A stretch of 64,000 nt of DNA. Origin: Mycolicibacterium cosmeticum (GTDB lineage Bacteria > Actinomycetota > Actinomycetes > Mycobacteriales > Mycobacteriaceae). Shown one piece after another: positions 29,527-39,153 of the stretch (positions are counted from its first letter, which is position 1; every line of letters begins with the position of its first letter). Position numbers and translations under genes: made by a program. Below the pieces are notes generated by a model that was given only the letters and a program-made list of their open reading frames with translations, was not told where the DNA came from and did no database searches. Where the stretch lies: positions 1,240,001 to 1,304,000 of the forward strand of contig NZ_CCBB010000001.1 in NCBI RefSeq assembly GCF_000613185.1, in the 5' to 3' direction.

Positions 29527-30592
29527 CACTGAGCCATTCGCCGTAGAACAGCGCCACACCCAACCCGCAGGAGATCGCGGTGAGCAGCCAGAACCGGATG
29601 ATCACCGTGGTTTCCGCCCACCCCACCAGCTCGAAATGGTGGTGGAACGGCGCCATCCGGAACACCCGGCGGCCCGTCGTGCGGAATGCCAGGATCTGCA
29701 CGACCACCGAGGTGACCTCGGCCACGAACAAGGCGCCCAGCACCACCGCCAGCATCTCGGTGCGGCTGGTCACCGACAGCCCCGCGATGATGCCGCCCAG
29801 CGCCAGCGAACCGGTGTCACCCATGAAGATCTTCGCCGGCGCGGCGTTCCACCACAGGAATCCGACACACGCACCGGCGGTGGCGGCCGCCACCAGCGCC
29901 AGATCCAGCGGATCGCGCACGTTGTAGCAGCCCAGCCCGGGACTGGTCGCGCAGGCGTTGCGGTACTGCCAGAAGGTGATCAGCACGTAGGCCGCGCTGA
30001 CCATCGCCATGGCGCCCGCCGCCAGCCCGTCGAGCCCGTCGGTGAAGTTGACCGCGTTCGACCAGGCGCTGACGATCACCACCACGAACACCACGAACAC
30101 CAGCGGCGCCAGGGTGACCGTGGCGATCTCACGGACATAGGACAGTCCGGCGCTGCCGGGTGTCAGCCCGTCGCCGTTGCGGAACTGCAGCACCAGCGCG
30201 CCGAACAGGATGGCCGCCCCGAGCTGGCCCACCGTCTTGGCGGTCTTGTTCAGGCCCAGGTTGCGGGAGCGGCGGATCTTGATCAGATCGTCGATGAAAC
30301 CCACCACGCCCAGCGCGGTGGCCAGCCCGAGCACCAGCAGCCCGGACGCCGACGGCCCCTCGCCCCCGAAGGCCAGCCCCACCAGGTGGGTGCCCAGATA
30401 CCCGGCCCAGATGCCCGCGACGATGGCGACACCGCCCATCGACGGGGTGCCGCGCTTCTTGTGATGGCTCGGCGGACCGTCTTCACGGATCTCGTGGCCG
30501 AACCCCTGCCGGGTGAACAACCGGATCAGCGCGGGGGTCAGCATGATCGACACCGCGAGGGCGATGGCGACCGCGATCAGGATCTGTTTCAT
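29513..30592 (-). CDS. mraY: Phospho-N-acetylmuramoyl-pentapeptide transferase
   Basis: 359 aa, equal to the M. tuberculosis enzyme. Transfers phospho-MurNAc-pentapeptide to decaprenyl phosphate, giving lipid I. Ten membrane helices are predicted. Active-site signatures include [29 protein letters not shown] and the H-H-H-F-E loop. The ATG overlaps the murF stop as ATGA. The TAG stop lies inside a 31-bp duplicated unit, so the last codons may have been remodelled, but the C terminus G-E-W-L-S-A-V-G-A looks normal. Confidence 0.97.
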   Translation of the reverse strand: MKQILIAVAIALAVSIMLTPALIRLFTRQGFGHEIREDGPPSHHKKRGTPSMGGVAIVAGIWAGYLGTHLVGLAFGGEGPSASGLLVLGLATALGVVGFIDDLIKIRRSRNLGLNKTAKTVGQLGAAILFGALVLQFRNGDGLTPGSAGLSYVREIATVTLAPLVFVVFVVVIVSAWSNAVNFTDGLDGLAAGAMAMVSAAYVLITFWQYRNACATSPGLGCYNVRDPLDLALVAAATAGACVGFLWWNAAPAKIFMGDTGSLALGGIIAGLSVTSRTEMLAVVLGALFVAEVTSVVVQILAFRTTGRRVFRMAPFHHHFELVGWAETTVIIRFWLLTAISCGLGVALFYGEWLSAVGA

Positions 30593-32106
30593 GCTTCGGG
30601 CCTGATACCCGTGTCGGCACGCTCCTGCTCACCGGCGGCCACGGCATCGGCGAGCGCGCCCAGCCCGGCCGAGTTGGAGGCCTTCACCAGCACCACGTCA
30701 CCCGGGGCCAGCTCGGCGCGCAACAACGCCAGCGCGGCGTCGGCGTCGGGGACCAGGACGGACTCGCTGCCCCATGACCCCTCCATCACCGCCCCCTGAT
30801 GCATGGCGCTCATCGATCTCCCGGTTCCGACGACTATCAGTCGAGAGACATCTAAGCGCACCGCCAACCGGCCGATGCGATCGTGTTCGGTTATCGCGTC
30901 CTCGCCGAGCTCTGCCATCTCGCCGAGCACCGCCCAGCTACGCCTGCGCTCCGGCCCGCCGGAACGCGCCATCCAGGCCAGCGCCTTCAGCCCGGCGGCC
31001 ATCGAGTCGGGGTTGGCGTTGTAGGCGTCGTTGATCACCGTGACCCCGTCGGCCCGGGTGCTCACCTGCATCCGCCGCGCCGAGACCGGGGCGGCCCCGG
31101 CCAGCGCGTCGGCCACCTGGGTCAGGGTGGCGCCGCATTCGATCGCCACCGCCGCCGCGGCCAGCGCGTTGGACACCTGGTGCTCGCCGTGTACGGCGAG
31201 CGCGATATCGACTTCTTGGCCGCCGGCGTGCAGCGTGAACCGCGGCCGGGCCACCTCGTCCAGGGTCACCGGGCCGGCCCAGACGTCGGCGCCGGCGGCC
31301 CGCGACACCCGGACCACCCGCGCGGCGGTCACGTCGGCCATCGCCGCCACGGCGGGGTCGTCGGCGTTCAGGACCACCACCCCCGAGGCCGGAACCGATT
31401 GCGGCAGTTCCGATTTCGTCGCCGCGATGACCTCGCGCGAGCCGAACTCGCCCAGATGCGCGGTACCCACGTTGAGCACCACGCCGATCGACGGCGTCGC
31501 GATGGCGGCCAGCGCGGCGATATTGCCGGGATGACGCGCCGACATCTCCAGGATGAGGAAGTCGGTGTCGGCGGTGGCGCGCAGCACCGTCCAGGGGTGC
31601 CCCAACTCGTTGTTGAACGAACCCGGCGGGGCGATCACCCGTCCAAGCGGTGCCAGCACCGCGGCGAGCAGGTCCTTGGTCGAGGTCTTGCCCGACGACC
31701 CGGTCACCCCGATGATCCGCAGCTTGCCGGCGGTCAGCTCGGCGGCCACCGCGGCGGCCAGCCGGCCCAGCGCGGCCAGCACCGCCGCGCCCGACCCGTC
31801 GGTGTCGTGTTCCAGGGCTCCGGAGGAGCTGTCCGGGTGCTCGGCGGGCGGCACCACGATGGCCGGCACCCCGACCGGGCGGGCGGCCAGCACCGCCACC
31901 GCCCCGGCGGCCACGGCGGCCGCCGCGAAATCGTGACCGTCGCTCCGCGCGCCGGGCAGCGCCAGGAACAGCCCGCCGCCGGCCACCGCCCGGGAATCGA
32001 ACTCGACGGTCCCGGTGACCCGGGTGTGCTCGGCATCGGCGCGGCTGATGCCGGACAGCTCACCGCCGACGATGTCGGCGATCTGCGCCACGGTCAGCGG
32101 AATCAT
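30589..32106 (-). CDS. murF: UDP-MurNAc-tripeptide--D-alanyl-D-alanine ligase
   Basis: 505 aa. Adds D-Ala-D-Ala to UDP-MurNAc-tripeptide. The N-terminal domain contains F-D-S-R-A-V and [13 protein letters not shown]. The ATPase loop is [11 protein letters not shown] (about 134-144), followed by [15 protein letters not shown] and the C-terminal [11 protein letters not shown]. The ATG overlaps murE (ATGA) and the stop overlaps mraY. With murC and murE it covers three of the four Mur ligases; murD is the missing one. Confidence 0.97.
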   Translation of the reverse strand: MIPLTVAQIADIVGGELSGISRADAEHTRVTGTVEFDSRAVAGGGLFLALPGARSDGHDFAAAAVAAGAVAVLAARPVGVPAIVVPPAEHPDSSSGALEHDTDGSGAAVLAALGRLAAAVAAELTAGKLRIIGVTGSSGKTSTKDLLAAVLAPLGRVIAPPGSFNNELGHPWTVLRATADTDFLILEMSARHPGNIAALAAIATPSIGVVLNVGTAHLGEFGSREVIAATKSELPQSVPASGVVVLNADDPAVAAMADVTAARVVRVSRAAGADVWAGPVTLDEVARPRFTLHAGGQEVDIALAVHGEHQVSNALAAAAVAIECGATLTQVADALAGAAPVSARRMQVSTRADGVTVINDAYNANPDSMAAGLKALAWMARSGGPERRRSWAVLGEMAELGEDAITEHDRIGRLAVRLDVSRLIVVGTGRSMSAMHQGAVMEGSWGSESVLVPDADAALALLRAELAPGDVVLVKASNSAGLGALADAVAAGEQERADTGIRPEA

Positions 32107-33617
32107 GCGTCCTGCCTCAACTTCTCCAACGCGGCCGCCAACTCCTCGCGGTCGTCGAACGGACGGGTGCGCCCGCCGCTCGTCTGTCCCGACTCGTGCC
32201 CCTTACCCGCGATCAGGACGATGTCACCGGGCCGGGCCCAGGCCACCGCGTGCTCGATGGCGGCCCGCCGGTCACCGATCTCCACCACCTCGGCGGGCAG
32301 CCCGACCGTCCCGACCAGCACGGCAGACCGGATGGCGGCCGGATCCTCGTCGCGCGGGTTGTCGTCGGTGACCACCACCAGGTCGGCCAGCTCGGCGGCC
32401 ACCCGCCCCATCGGTTCGCGCTTGCCGGGGTCACGGTTGCCGCCGGCGCCGAACACCACCGCCAGCCGGCCCGCCGTCTGCGGCCGCAGCGTCTGCAGCA
32501 CCGCTTCCAGCGCGCCCGGCTTGTGGGCGTAGTCCACCAGCGCCAGGAAATCCTGGCCGCGGTCGATGGCCTGCATCCGGCCCGGCACCGCGGCGGCGCG
32601 CAGGCCGGGGGCGCCCTGTTCCGGGGACACCCCGACGGCGTCCAGCAGCGCCAGCGCCAACAGCGCGTTGGCCACGTTGTAGCGGCCGGGCAGCCCGATG
32701 CGCAGCCGGTGGTGCACCCCGGCCGGGTCGACGACGACGAATTCCTGCGCACCCTGGCCGACCGACTGCGCCTCCTCGATGCGCCAATCGGCGTCGACGC
32801 CGGAGGTGGCGACCCGGACGGGGTTCACCGAACGGGCCGCGATCTCCCGGCCCCACTCGTCGTCGACGCACACCACGGCGCGGGCGGCGTGGGTGGGTGA
32901 ATTCGGCTCGAACAACCGGGCCTTGGCGTTCAGGTAGTCGGCCATCGTCGGGTGGAAGTCCAGGTGATCGCGGGACAGGTTGGTGAAACCACCCACCTCG
33001 AACGCCACACCGTCCACCCGGCCCTGGGCCAGCGCGTGACTGGACACCTCCATCACGACGGTGTCCACCCCCTGCTCGACCATGACGGCGAACAGCGCCT
33101 GCAGGTCGGGCGCCTCCGGGGTGGTCAGGCTGCTGGGCTGATCCCGCCCGTCGATCCGGATGCCGACGGTGCCGATGAGCCCGGCCACCCGGCCTGCGGC
33201 GCGCAACCCAGCCTCCACCAGGAACGTGGTGGTGGTCTTGCCGGAGGTGCCGGTGATCCCGATGACGCGCAGCTTGCGGGTGGGATCGCCGTACACGGCG
33301 GCGGCCACCTCCCCGAGCACGCCCCGCGGGTGCGGATGCACCAGCACGTCGGCGGTGTGACCGGCCGGCAGCAGCGCCAGCCCGGCCGGGTCGGTGAGGA
33401 CGGCCACCGCGCCGGCGGCGATCGCGTCGGCGGCATGCCGGGCGCCGTGCACCCGGGAGCCGGGCAGCGCGGCGAACAGGTCACCCGGCGCGACGTCCTG
33501 GCTGCGCAGCGTGACACCGGTGACCCGGGTCTGTGGGGAATGCGCGCCGCCGGCGCCGATGTGCGCGGCCAGCGTTGCGAGCAGTTCGCCGGTGGGATGC
33601 GAGGGACGCAGTTTCAT
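32103..33617 (-). CDS. murE: UDP-MurNAc-L-Ala-D-Glu--meso-diaminopimelate ligase
   Basis: 504 aa. Adds meso-DAP to UDP-MurNAc-dipeptide. The ATPase loop is [11 protein letters not shown] (about 121-131). D-N-P-R-D-E-D-P (about 415-422) is the DNPR motif that marks DAP rather than lysine specificity. [14 protein letters not shown] and the carbamylated-Lys region N-A-K-A-R-L-F are present. The ATG start is at 33617, and 54 bp separate the gene from ftsI, the longest spacing between mraZ and mraY apart from the mraZ-rsmH start ambiguity. The substrate would be made by MurD, which is not encoded nearby. Confidence 0.97.
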   Translation of the reverse strand: MKLRPSHPTGELLATLAAHIGAGGAHSPQTRVTGVTLRSQDVAPGDLFAALPGSRVHGARHAADAIAAGAVAVLTDPAGLALLPAGHTADVLVHPHPRGVLGEVAAAVYGDPTRKLRVIGITGTSGKTTTTFLVEAGLRAAGRVAGLIGTVGIRIDGRDQPSSLTTPEAPDLQALFAVMVEQGVDTVVMEVSSHALAQGRVDGVAFEVGGFTNLSRDHLDFHPTMADYLNAKARLFEPNSPTHAARAVVCVDDEWGREIAARSVNPVRVATSGVDADWRIEEAQSVGQGAQEFVVVDPAGVHHRLRIGLPGRYNVANALLALALLDAVGVSPEQGAPGLRAAAVPGRMQAIDRGQDFLALVDYAHKPGALEAVLQTLRPQTAGRLAVVFGAGGNRDPGKREPMGRVAAELADLVVVTDDNPRDEDPAAIRSAVLVGTVGLPAEVVEIGDRRAAIEHAVAWARPGDIVLIAGKGHESGQTSGGRTRPFDDREELAAALEKLRQDA

Positions 33618-33671
33618 GGCCTTGCCACAGTACCGGTCGGGGTCATGGCCGGCGGTAGGCGTGAGCCGGGC

Positions 33672-35600
33672 TCAATCGGCCTGCAGGATCAGCGGCGGTC
33701 CCGGATCCGGTGACAGCGGCACGTTCTCCCGCTGCAGCAGCCACGCGGCGATGTGATGGAACAGCGGCGCCATCGTGGTTCCGGGCTGGCCGTCGGCGGT
33801 GCGGTGCGGGTTGTCGGCCATGATCCCGACGACGTAGCGCGGATCGTCCGACGGTGCCATGCCGGCGAAGGTGATCCAGTAGTGGTCGTCGTAGTAGCAG
33901 CCGCAGGCCGGGTTGATCTGCTGGGCGGTGCCGGTCTTACCGGCGATCTGATAACCGTCCACCGCGGCGCCCGAGCCGGTGCCCTGTTGGATGCCGCGCG
34001 GGTCCTTCTGCACCACGGCGCGCAACATGTTGCGCACGGTCTGCGCGGTCTGCGCCGAGACCACCCGGATGCCTTCCGGTCGCGGCTCGTCGGCGCGGCT
34101 GCCGTCGGCGGCGATGACGGACTTGATGATCCGCGGCGGGATGCGCACGCCGTCGTTGGCGATCGCCTGATACATGCCGGCCATCTGCAGCAGGGTCATC
34201 GAAAGGCCCTGGCCGATGGGCAGGTTCGCGAACGAGCTGCCCGACCACTGGTCGATGGGCGGGACCAGACCCGAACTCTCCCCCGGCAGGCCCACATTGG
34301 TGCGCTGGCCCAGGCCGAACTTGCCGAGCATGTCGTAGAAGCGCTCGGGCCCGACCCGCTGGGCCAGCATCAGGGTGCCGACGTTGGAGGACTTCCCGAA
34401 CACGCCGGTGGTGGTGTACGGCATCACGCCGTGCGGCCAGGCGTCGCGCACGGTGACACCGCCCATGTCGATCGACCCCGGAACCTGCAGCACCTCATCG
34501 GGATTGGTCAGCCCGAGCTCGATCGCGGTGGAGGCGGTGACGATCTTGTTGACCGACCCGGGCTCGAACGGCGAGGACACCGACGGGTTGCCCATCTGGC
34601 GGCTGCCCTGCCGGCCCAGGTCCTGGCTCGGGTCGAACGTGTTGTCGTTCGACATCGCCAGCACCTCACCGGTTTTCGCGTCCAGCACGACGGCCGACAC
34701 GTTGCCCGCGCCCGAGGCCTCCTTGGCCTGCTGGACCTGCTGCTGGACGTAGAACTGGATGTCGTCGTCGAGCGTGAGCTGCACGGTCGAGCCGTTGACG
34801 GCGTCGTGCTTGTTGCGCATGCTGCCCGGGATCATCACCCCGTCGGACCCGCGGTCGTAGGTGACCGACCCGTCGGTGCCGGCGAGCTTGGCGTCGTAGG
34901 AATCCTCCAGGCCGAGCAACCCGTGCCCGTCCCAGTCGATGCCGCCGACGATGTTGGCCGCCAGCGATCCGCCCGGATACTGCCGGATGTCCTGCCGTTC
35001 GGTGCCCACCTCGCGGAACTTGGTGGTGATGGCGTCGGCGACGGCCGGGTCCACGGCGCGGGCCAGATAGACGAACGAGTCCTTGCCGGACAGCTTCCTC
35101 AGCAGCGTGGCCGCGTCGGGCTTGTTGTTGAGCCGAGTGGCCACCTCGGTGGCGATGGCGCGCAGCCGCTGGTCCGGGTCCGGCGCCTCGGAGTCGGCGG
35201 CCTTGGCCTCTTCCAGCTGCTTGCGCACCTTGACCGGCTGGAAGGTCAGGGCTCGGGCCTCGATGGTGAAGGCCAGCTTGTCGAAGTTGCGGTCGATGAT
35301 GCTGCCGCGCACCGCTTTCTGCACGTCGGTGACCTTCAGCTGACCGAGCGCCTCGGCGCGCAGGCCGGCGGCGTTGGAGATCTGCAGGTTGAACAGCTGG
35401 GCCGCGGCCACCACCAGCACCAGGAAGATGACGACGTTGCCGACCCGGTGCCGGAAGACGAAGGACGAACTGCGCGAACCGGCGTCGTTACCGCCGGTGA
35501 GCGGCTGACGGATCCGGCGCTCGGTGGCCGAGTGTTCGCCGGTGGCGGCCGTGCGCCGCTTGACCGGTTGGGCGGCGGGCTTCTTCTTCTTGCCGATCAT
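33672..35600 (-). CDS. ftsI: Septal peptidoglycan transpeptidase FtsI (PbpB, PBP3)
   Basis: 642-aa class B penicillin-binding protein. It has a basic cytoplasmic N terminus, one membrane helix (about 52-72), a dimerisation/pedestal domain (80-300) and a transpeptidase domain. Catalytic motifs are S349-V-N-K, S404-S-N and K555-T-G. C-G-C near 567-569 (I-N-P-A-C-G-C-Y-Y) gives two close cysteines in the catalytic domain that could form a disulfide. The ATG overlaps the ftsL stop (ATGA). Corresponds to Rv2163c. Confidence 0.97.
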   Translation of the reverse strand: MIGKKKKPAAQPVKRRTAATGEHSATERRIRQPLTGGNDAGSRSSSFVFRHRVGNVVIFLVLVVAAAQLFNLQISNAAGLRAEALGQLKVTDVQKAVRGSIIDRNFDKLAFTIEARALTFQPVKVRKQLEEAKAADSEAPDPDQRLRAIATEVATRLNNKPDAATLLRKLSGKDSFVYLARAVDPAVADAITTKFREVGTERQDIRQYPGGSLAANIVGGIDWDGHGLLGLEDSYDAKLAGTDGSVTYDRGSDGVMIPGSMRNKHDAVNGSTVQLTLDDDIQFYVQQQVQQAKEASGAGNVSAVVLDAKTGEVLAMSNDNTFDPSQDLGRQGSRQMGNPSVSSPFEPGSVNKIVTASTAIELGLTNPDEVLQVPGSIDMGGVTVRDAWPHGVMPYTTTGVFGKSSNVGTLMLAQRVGPERFYDMLGKFGLGQRTNVGLPGESSGLVPPIDQWSGSSFANLPIGQGLSMTLLQMAGMYQAIANDGVRIPPRIIKSVIAADGSRADEPRPEGIRVVSAQTAQTVRNMLRAVVQKDPRGIQQGTGSGAAVDGYQIAGKTGTAQQINPACGCYYDDHYWITFAGMAPSDDPRYVVGIMADNPHRTADGQPGTTMAPLFHHIAAWLLQRENVPLSPDPGPPLILQAD

Positions 35601-36649
35601 GCCGGGGCGCCCAACGGGACCACGGGGGCGGCTTGTTCGACGCCGCCGACCGGGCCCGGCTGCGCGGGAAGCGGTGCCGGCAGGTGCGGCGCGCCGTCAA
35701 CCGCCGCCGGCGGCACGGCCTCCGGGGCGATGGGTGCGACGACGGGGACGGGAGCCACCGCTTCGGGCGCACCGGGCACCGGCACGGCGGCCGGCGGGAC
35801 GGCGAGCGGGACGGCAGGCGCCACGGTGGTGCTCGGCGCGGGCACCCGGACCACCACCTCGCGCGGGTCCACCACCCGCGGCCCGGGCGGGGCCGGCGCG
35901 GCGGGCGGATTCTGCGCCGCCGGCGCGGCCGCCGGGTTTGCCGCCGCCGGCGCCGGATTGTCGTCGGGCAGTGGGGTGTTCAGCGGCGGCGGGGGTACGC
36001 CCTCGGCCGGTTTGGGCGTGCCGACCACCATCCAGTTGCCGGTCGGGTCCTGGACCAGGTGCGCGGTGTCCCGGGACGGGATCATGCCCAGATTCCGCGC
36101 GGCCTCCGCCAGCGCCGGGGCGGCCTGGGCCTCCAGCACGTCGCGCTCGAGCGCTTCCTTCTGCTGCAGCAGCGCCTGATTCAGCTCACGGGCATGCCCC
36201 AGCTGATACGACCGCTCGGCGGCGTCGGTCGACAGCCACAGCGTCATGCCCAGACCGATGCCCAGCGCCCCGATCACCAGCACCACGAACGGCACCCGCG
36301 CCACCATGGCGCGCGGGCTCAGCTCGATCGCGGCCAGCCGGGTGATCAGCCGCTCGCGCAGTGGGGGCCGAACGATCTTGGGCGCCTTCGCCTTCCGCGC
36401 CTTGGCCCGGGCCTTGGCCTGCTTGGCGCTCTTGGCCATGGTCGGCGCGGGCGTGCTGCGCGGGATCGGGCTGGTCTGGGGTGCCGACCGCTGCGGCCGG
36501 TGGGTGCGCGGTTCGGCCGCCGGTCGGCGGGGGCTGCGGCGACGGGCAGCGGGCTCCGGCTGCCGTTTACCGCCCTTGACCTTCTTCTCGGGGTTGCCGC
36601 GCCGGCGCCCATCGGCGCCGGGCGCCGGTGCGGATCGCTTGACCTTCAT
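35597..36649 (-). CDS. ftsL: FtsL-like division protein with long proline/alanine-rich extracytoplasmic tail
   Basis: 350 aa. The cytoplasmic N terminus (1-110) is very basic ([19 protein letters not shown]). A single membrane helix lies near 118-137. A short FtsL/DivIC-type coiled coil (140-190) ends L-G-M-I-P-S-R-D. From about 205 on the protein is almost only Pro, Ala and Val. The classical FtsL is about 100 aa, so both extensions are mycobacterial features (Rv2164c-like). FtsL, with FtsB and FtsQ, activates FtsW/FtsI; the tail may reach into or across the cell wall. ATGA overlaps both flanking genes. Confidence 0.9.
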   Translation of the reverse strand: MKVKRSAPAPGADGRRRGNPEKKVKGGKRQPEPAARRRSPRRPAAEPRTHRPQRSAPQTSPIPRSTPAPTMAKSAKQAKARAKARKAKAPKIVRPPLRERLITRLAAIELSPRAMVARVPFVVLVIGALGIGLGMTLWLSTDAAERSYQLGHARELNQALLQQKEALERDVLEAQAAPALAEAARNLGMIPSRDTAHLVQDPTGNWMVVGTPKPAEGVPPPPLNTPLPDDNPAPAAANPAAAPAAQNPPAAPAPPGPRVVDPREVVVRVPAPSTTVAPAVPLAVPPAAVPVPGAPEAVAPVPVVAPIAPEAVPPAAVDGAPHLPAPLPAQPGPVGGVEQAAPVVPLGAPA

Positions 36650-37626
36650 GAGTCATCCTTTCCGGCAACCTTTTTCTCGGACTTTTTCTCCAAGGCACGC
36701 AACCGCACCGACGCGCTGCGTGGGTTTCGTTCGATCTCCGCGGCGTCGGCCTGCTCCGCCCCGCGGGTCAGCGCGACGAATTCGGCCTCGTAGCCGGGCA
36801 GTTCGACGGGCAGTCCCGGCGGTGTCCGGGACGCCGTGGCCGCGGCGAACAGGCGTTTGACGATGCGGTCCTCCAGCGACTGGTAGGCCATCACCGCGAT
36901 CCGGCCGCCACCGGCCAGCGCGTCCAACGCGGCCGGTATCGCGGCGCTCAGCGAGTCGAGTTCGGCGTTGACGGCGACCCGCAACGCCTGGAACGTGCGC
37001 TTGGCCGGGTGGCCGCCGGTGCGCCGGGTGGCCGCCGGGATGGCCTCGTACAACAGCTCGACGAGTTCTGAGGTGGTGCGCAGCGGGGACCGCTCCCGAC
37101 GCCGCACGATCCGGCCGGCGATGCGGCCGGCGAACTTCTCCTCGCCGTACTCCCGCAGTATCCGGGCCAGCGCCTTCTCGTCGTAGGTGTTGAGGATCTC
37201 GGCCGCGGTCAGCGCCGCATCGGGATCCATCCGCATGTCCAACGGGGCGTCCTGGGCGTAGGAGAAGCCGCGGTCGGCGCGGTCGAGCTGCATGGACGAC
37301 ACGCCCAGGTCGAAAAGCACCGCGTCCACCGTGGGTTCGGCGCGGTCGGCCCAGTACCCGTCGTAGCGGGTGCGCACGAACGTCATCCGGTCACCGAACG
37401 GCGCGAGCCGCGCGGTGGCGATCGCCAGCGCGTTCGGATCGCGGTCCAGCCCGATCACGCGCAGGCCGGGGAAGTCGGTGAGGAAACGTTCGGAGTGCCC
37501 GCCCGCGCCCAGGGTGGCGTCCACCAAGACGGCGCCGGTGCCGTCGGCGTGCCTGCGGGTCAGGGCCGGGGCCAGAAGTTCGACGCAGCGGTCGATCAGG
37601 ACCGGGACGTGGCCGTACTCGGACAA
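36646..37626 (-). CDS. rsmH: 16S rRNA (cytosine(1402)-N(4))-methyltransferase RsmH (MraW)
   Basis: With the TTG start at 37626 (S-E-Y-G-H-V-P-V-L) it is 326 aa; GGGGAG lies 5 bases upstream. SAM-binding and catalytic features: [36 protein letters not shown] and [11 protein letters not shown]. It methylates C1402 of 16S rRNA. The frame continues upstream to an ATG at 37776 inside mraZ. That leader encodes [15 protein letters not shown], similar to the N terminus I recall for the M. tuberculosis protein (396 aa), so a 376-aa form is possible. Confidence 0.95.
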   Translation of the reverse strand: MSEYGHVPVLIDRCVELLAPALTRRHADGTGAVLVDATLGAGGHSERFLTDFPGLRVIGLDRDPNALAIATARLAPFGDRMTFVRTRYDGYWADRAEPTVDAVLFDLGVSSMQLDRADRGFSYAQDAPLDMRMDPDAALTAAEILNTYDEKALARILREYGEEKFAGRIAGRIVRRRERSPLRTTSELVELLYEAIPAATRRTGGHPAKRTFQALRVAVNAELDSLSAAIPAALDALAGGGRIAVMAYQSLEDRIVKRLFAAATASRTPPGLPVELPGYEAEFVALTRGAEQADAAEIERNPRSASVRLRALEKKSEKKVAGKDDS

Positions 37627-37750
37627 GGCGACTCCCCTGTGGTGATGATGCCGGGCCCCTGCAGCGAGGTCTCTGACCGAAGTGGACCTGGCGTCGGGGA
37701 AGTACGCCAGGGCCGGTTCGGGCAGAGGCCACGCTGCACGGGCATCCTGA

Positions 37751-38185
37751 TCAGAGAATGTCGCGAAGAGTGTCATCGCTGGCCGCGGAGAAAGTCTCTT
37801 CGTGGGCGTCCTGGTATTCCTGCCACGCTTGCGCGTCCCAGATTTCCAGGAAGCGAATCGAACCGGTCACCACGCACTCCCGGGAGAGGTTGGCGTAGCG
37901 CCGGTGTTCGGCGGACAGGGTGATCCGGCCCTGCGCGTCGGGGTGCTGTTCATCGGTGCCGGCTGCCAGGTTGCGGACGTAGGCGCGTTCCTGCGGGCTG
38001 CCGCGCCGGGCCTTTTCGTCCAGCTCGATGATCATCGATTCGAATGCGGCGCGTGGATAGACAGCCAGGCTGCGGTCTTGGCTCTTGGTGACCATCAACC
38101 CTCCTGCCAGTGCGTCGCGGAATTTGGCGGGCAACGTCAGTCGCCCCTTGTCGTCGAGTTTGGGCGTGTAGGTGCCGAGAAACAT
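37751..38185 (-). CDS. mraZ: Transcriptional regulator MraZ
   Basis: 144 aa with two AbrB-like MraZ repeats, each with a D-x-x-x-R loop: D-D-K-G-R-L-T-L-P (11-19) and D-A-Q-G-R-I-T-L-S (about 83-91). MraZ forms ring-shaped oligomers that bind direct repeats upstream of its own gene and repress the dcw operon. It is the first gene of the cluster. AGGTGG precedes the ATG. Three GTGGGG-like boxes 10 bp apart lie 45-70 bp upstream. The end overlaps the longest rsmH frame by 26 bp. Confidence 0.97.
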   Translation of the reverse strand: MFLGTYTPKLDDKGRLTLPAKFRDALAGGLMVTKSQDRSLAVYPRAAFESMIIELDEKARRGSPQERAYVRNLAAGTDEQHPDAQGRITLSAEHRRYANLSRECVVTGSIRFLEIWDAQAWQEYQDAHEETFSAASDDTLRDIL

Positions 38186-38229
38186 CTCGCCACCTCCCGC
38201 TACTCCGGAGCCCCGGCCGCTCCGTTGTC

Positions 38230-38255
38230 AGCCACTTTACCCCACAATCCCCCAC
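38230..38255 (-). promoter_or_regulatory. MraZ operator: three direct repeats at 10-bp period
   Basis: On the minus strand the boxes read GTGGGG (38250-38255), GTGGGG (38240-38245) and the weaker GTGGCT (38230-38235), each starting 10 bp after the last and facing mraZ. This is the spacing known for MraZ-binding repeats, and it lies 45-70 bp upstream of the mraZ ATG, so autorepression of the dcw operon is likely. Confidence 0.75.
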
Positions 38256-38290
38256 CAAGCGCCATTTGCTACCACAAAATTGGTGGCGCG

Positions 38291-38417
38291 CCCCACCGTG
38301 CCCCGCCGAACGGCCGCCAGATGGGCACGATGGGACCACCGAGGCAGCACAAAGCGCCTGAAAAACGCAGGTCAGCCCGGATCGGCGCAGATGGTGGCCG
38401 GGTGGGGCAAAGTGGGG
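38291..38417. promoter_or_regulatory. Additional distal GTGGGG pairs, two orientations
   Basis: In the 320-bp gene-free stretch upstream of mraZ there are two more pairs at 10-bp period. One is on the minus strand (GTGGGG at 38291-38296 and GCGGGG at 38301-38306). The other is on the plus strand (GTGGGG at 38402-38407 and 38412-38417). They may be auxiliary MraZ sites that let a ring or loop form; chance in GC-rich DNA is not excluded. No other feature is seen in 38186-38458. Confidence 0.4.
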
Positions 38418-38458
38418 CACCAGAACACGGCAGGCCCTACCCCGGCCGACACGCGCAC

Positions 38459-38491
38459 AAAAAAGGGGCAGTCCCTTGCGGAACTGCCCCT
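38459..38491 (-). terminator. Intrinsic terminator after the DUF3040 gene
   Basis: On the minus strand a 9-bp stem (AGGGGCAGT/ACTGCCCCT, 38464-38472 with 38483-38491) around a 10-nt loop is followed by six T residues (38459-38464). It begins 14 bp past the DUF3040 stop. Canonical U-tract terminators are uncommon in mycobacteria, and this one insulates the dcw promoter region from readthrough. Confidence 0.8.
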
Positions 38492-38505
38492 CAGGTGGAC
38501 GGGTG

Positions 38506-38907
38506 TCACTCGTCGAAGCGACGCCGGAAGCGGTCCTCCATCCGAGTGGTGAACGAGCCGCCGCTGCGGCCGCGCTTGCCGCGGGCCGGGCCGCCGGACG
38601 GAGCGGACTTGTCGACGGGGCCGGCCACCCGCGGTCCGGTGACCGCGAACACCACGCCGCCGAACATCACGATGAAGCCGATCACCGACAGGACCGGGAA
38701 GCTGCCGATCATGGTGGCCTTGAACGCCACACCCGACACCAGCAGGGCCAGGCCGATCACGAACAGCGCCGCGCCCTGCAGGCGACGACGGGTCGACGGA
38801 GCGCGCAACGTGCCACCCCGGACGCTGGAAGCGAACTTGGGGTCTTCGGCATACAGCGCACTCTCGATCTGGTCGAGCATGCGCTGCTCATGATCGGAGA
38901 GTGGCAT
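38506..38907 (-). CDS. DUF3040 membrane protein (Rv2169c-like)
   Basis: 133 aa. The N-terminal motif M-P-L-S-D-H-E-Q-R-M-L-D-Q-I-E is the DUF3040 signature. Two hydrophobic helices (about 45-63 and 70-90) follow, then a basic tail with R-G-K-R-G-R-S-G-G. The family is confined to actinobacteria and has no known function. GAGGAGGG lies upstream of the ATG, and an intrinsic terminator follows the stop. It lies next to mraZ in mycobacteria, matching Rv2169c. Confidence 0.9.
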   Translation of the reverse strand: MPLSDHEQRMLDQIESALYAEDPKFASSVRGGTLRAPSTRRRLQGAALFVIGLALLVSGVAFKATMIGSFPVLSVIGFIVMFGGVVFAVTGPRVAGPVDKSAPSGGPARGKRGRSGGSFTTRMEDRFRRRFDE

Positions 38908-38968
38908 CCGTCCCTCCTCAGGATCGATGCAGCGTCGTTGCAGCCGCGGCCGTGTCGTCAAAGTCTTA

Positions 38969-38986
38969 CGTCCGCAAGTACGGACG
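38969..38986. promoter_or_regulatory. Perfect 6-bp inverted repeat upstream of DUF3040 and the acetyltransferase
   Basis: CGTCCG-CAAGTA-CGGACG in the 246-bp divergent gap 38908-39153, 62 bp upstream of the DUF3040 start. The symmetry and position suggest an operator. The same gap also holds two GACGTC hexamers near 39047-39065 and a GATAAT-type -10 element near 39110 for the plus-strand gene. Binding protein unknown. Confidence 0.35.
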
Positions 38987-39153
38987 CTTAATAACCATGA
39001 TACGAGGTCGATCTGACCCGTACCACCTACTTGGCCCACGATTGTCCGACGTCCACTGTATGACGTCTGCCACGAAAGCCCTCCCGGCCGGCGAAGCGGG
39101 GCCACATCCGATAATGAAAGGGTCCGAACGCACGCATACCCGAAGGGCACCCG

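Noticed and set aside
37632..37660. Run of four histidine codons (CATCATCACCAC) in the rsmH leader as a metal-binding tag
   Set aside because: It lies upstream of the best-supported start, so it may not be translated; too short for a claim.
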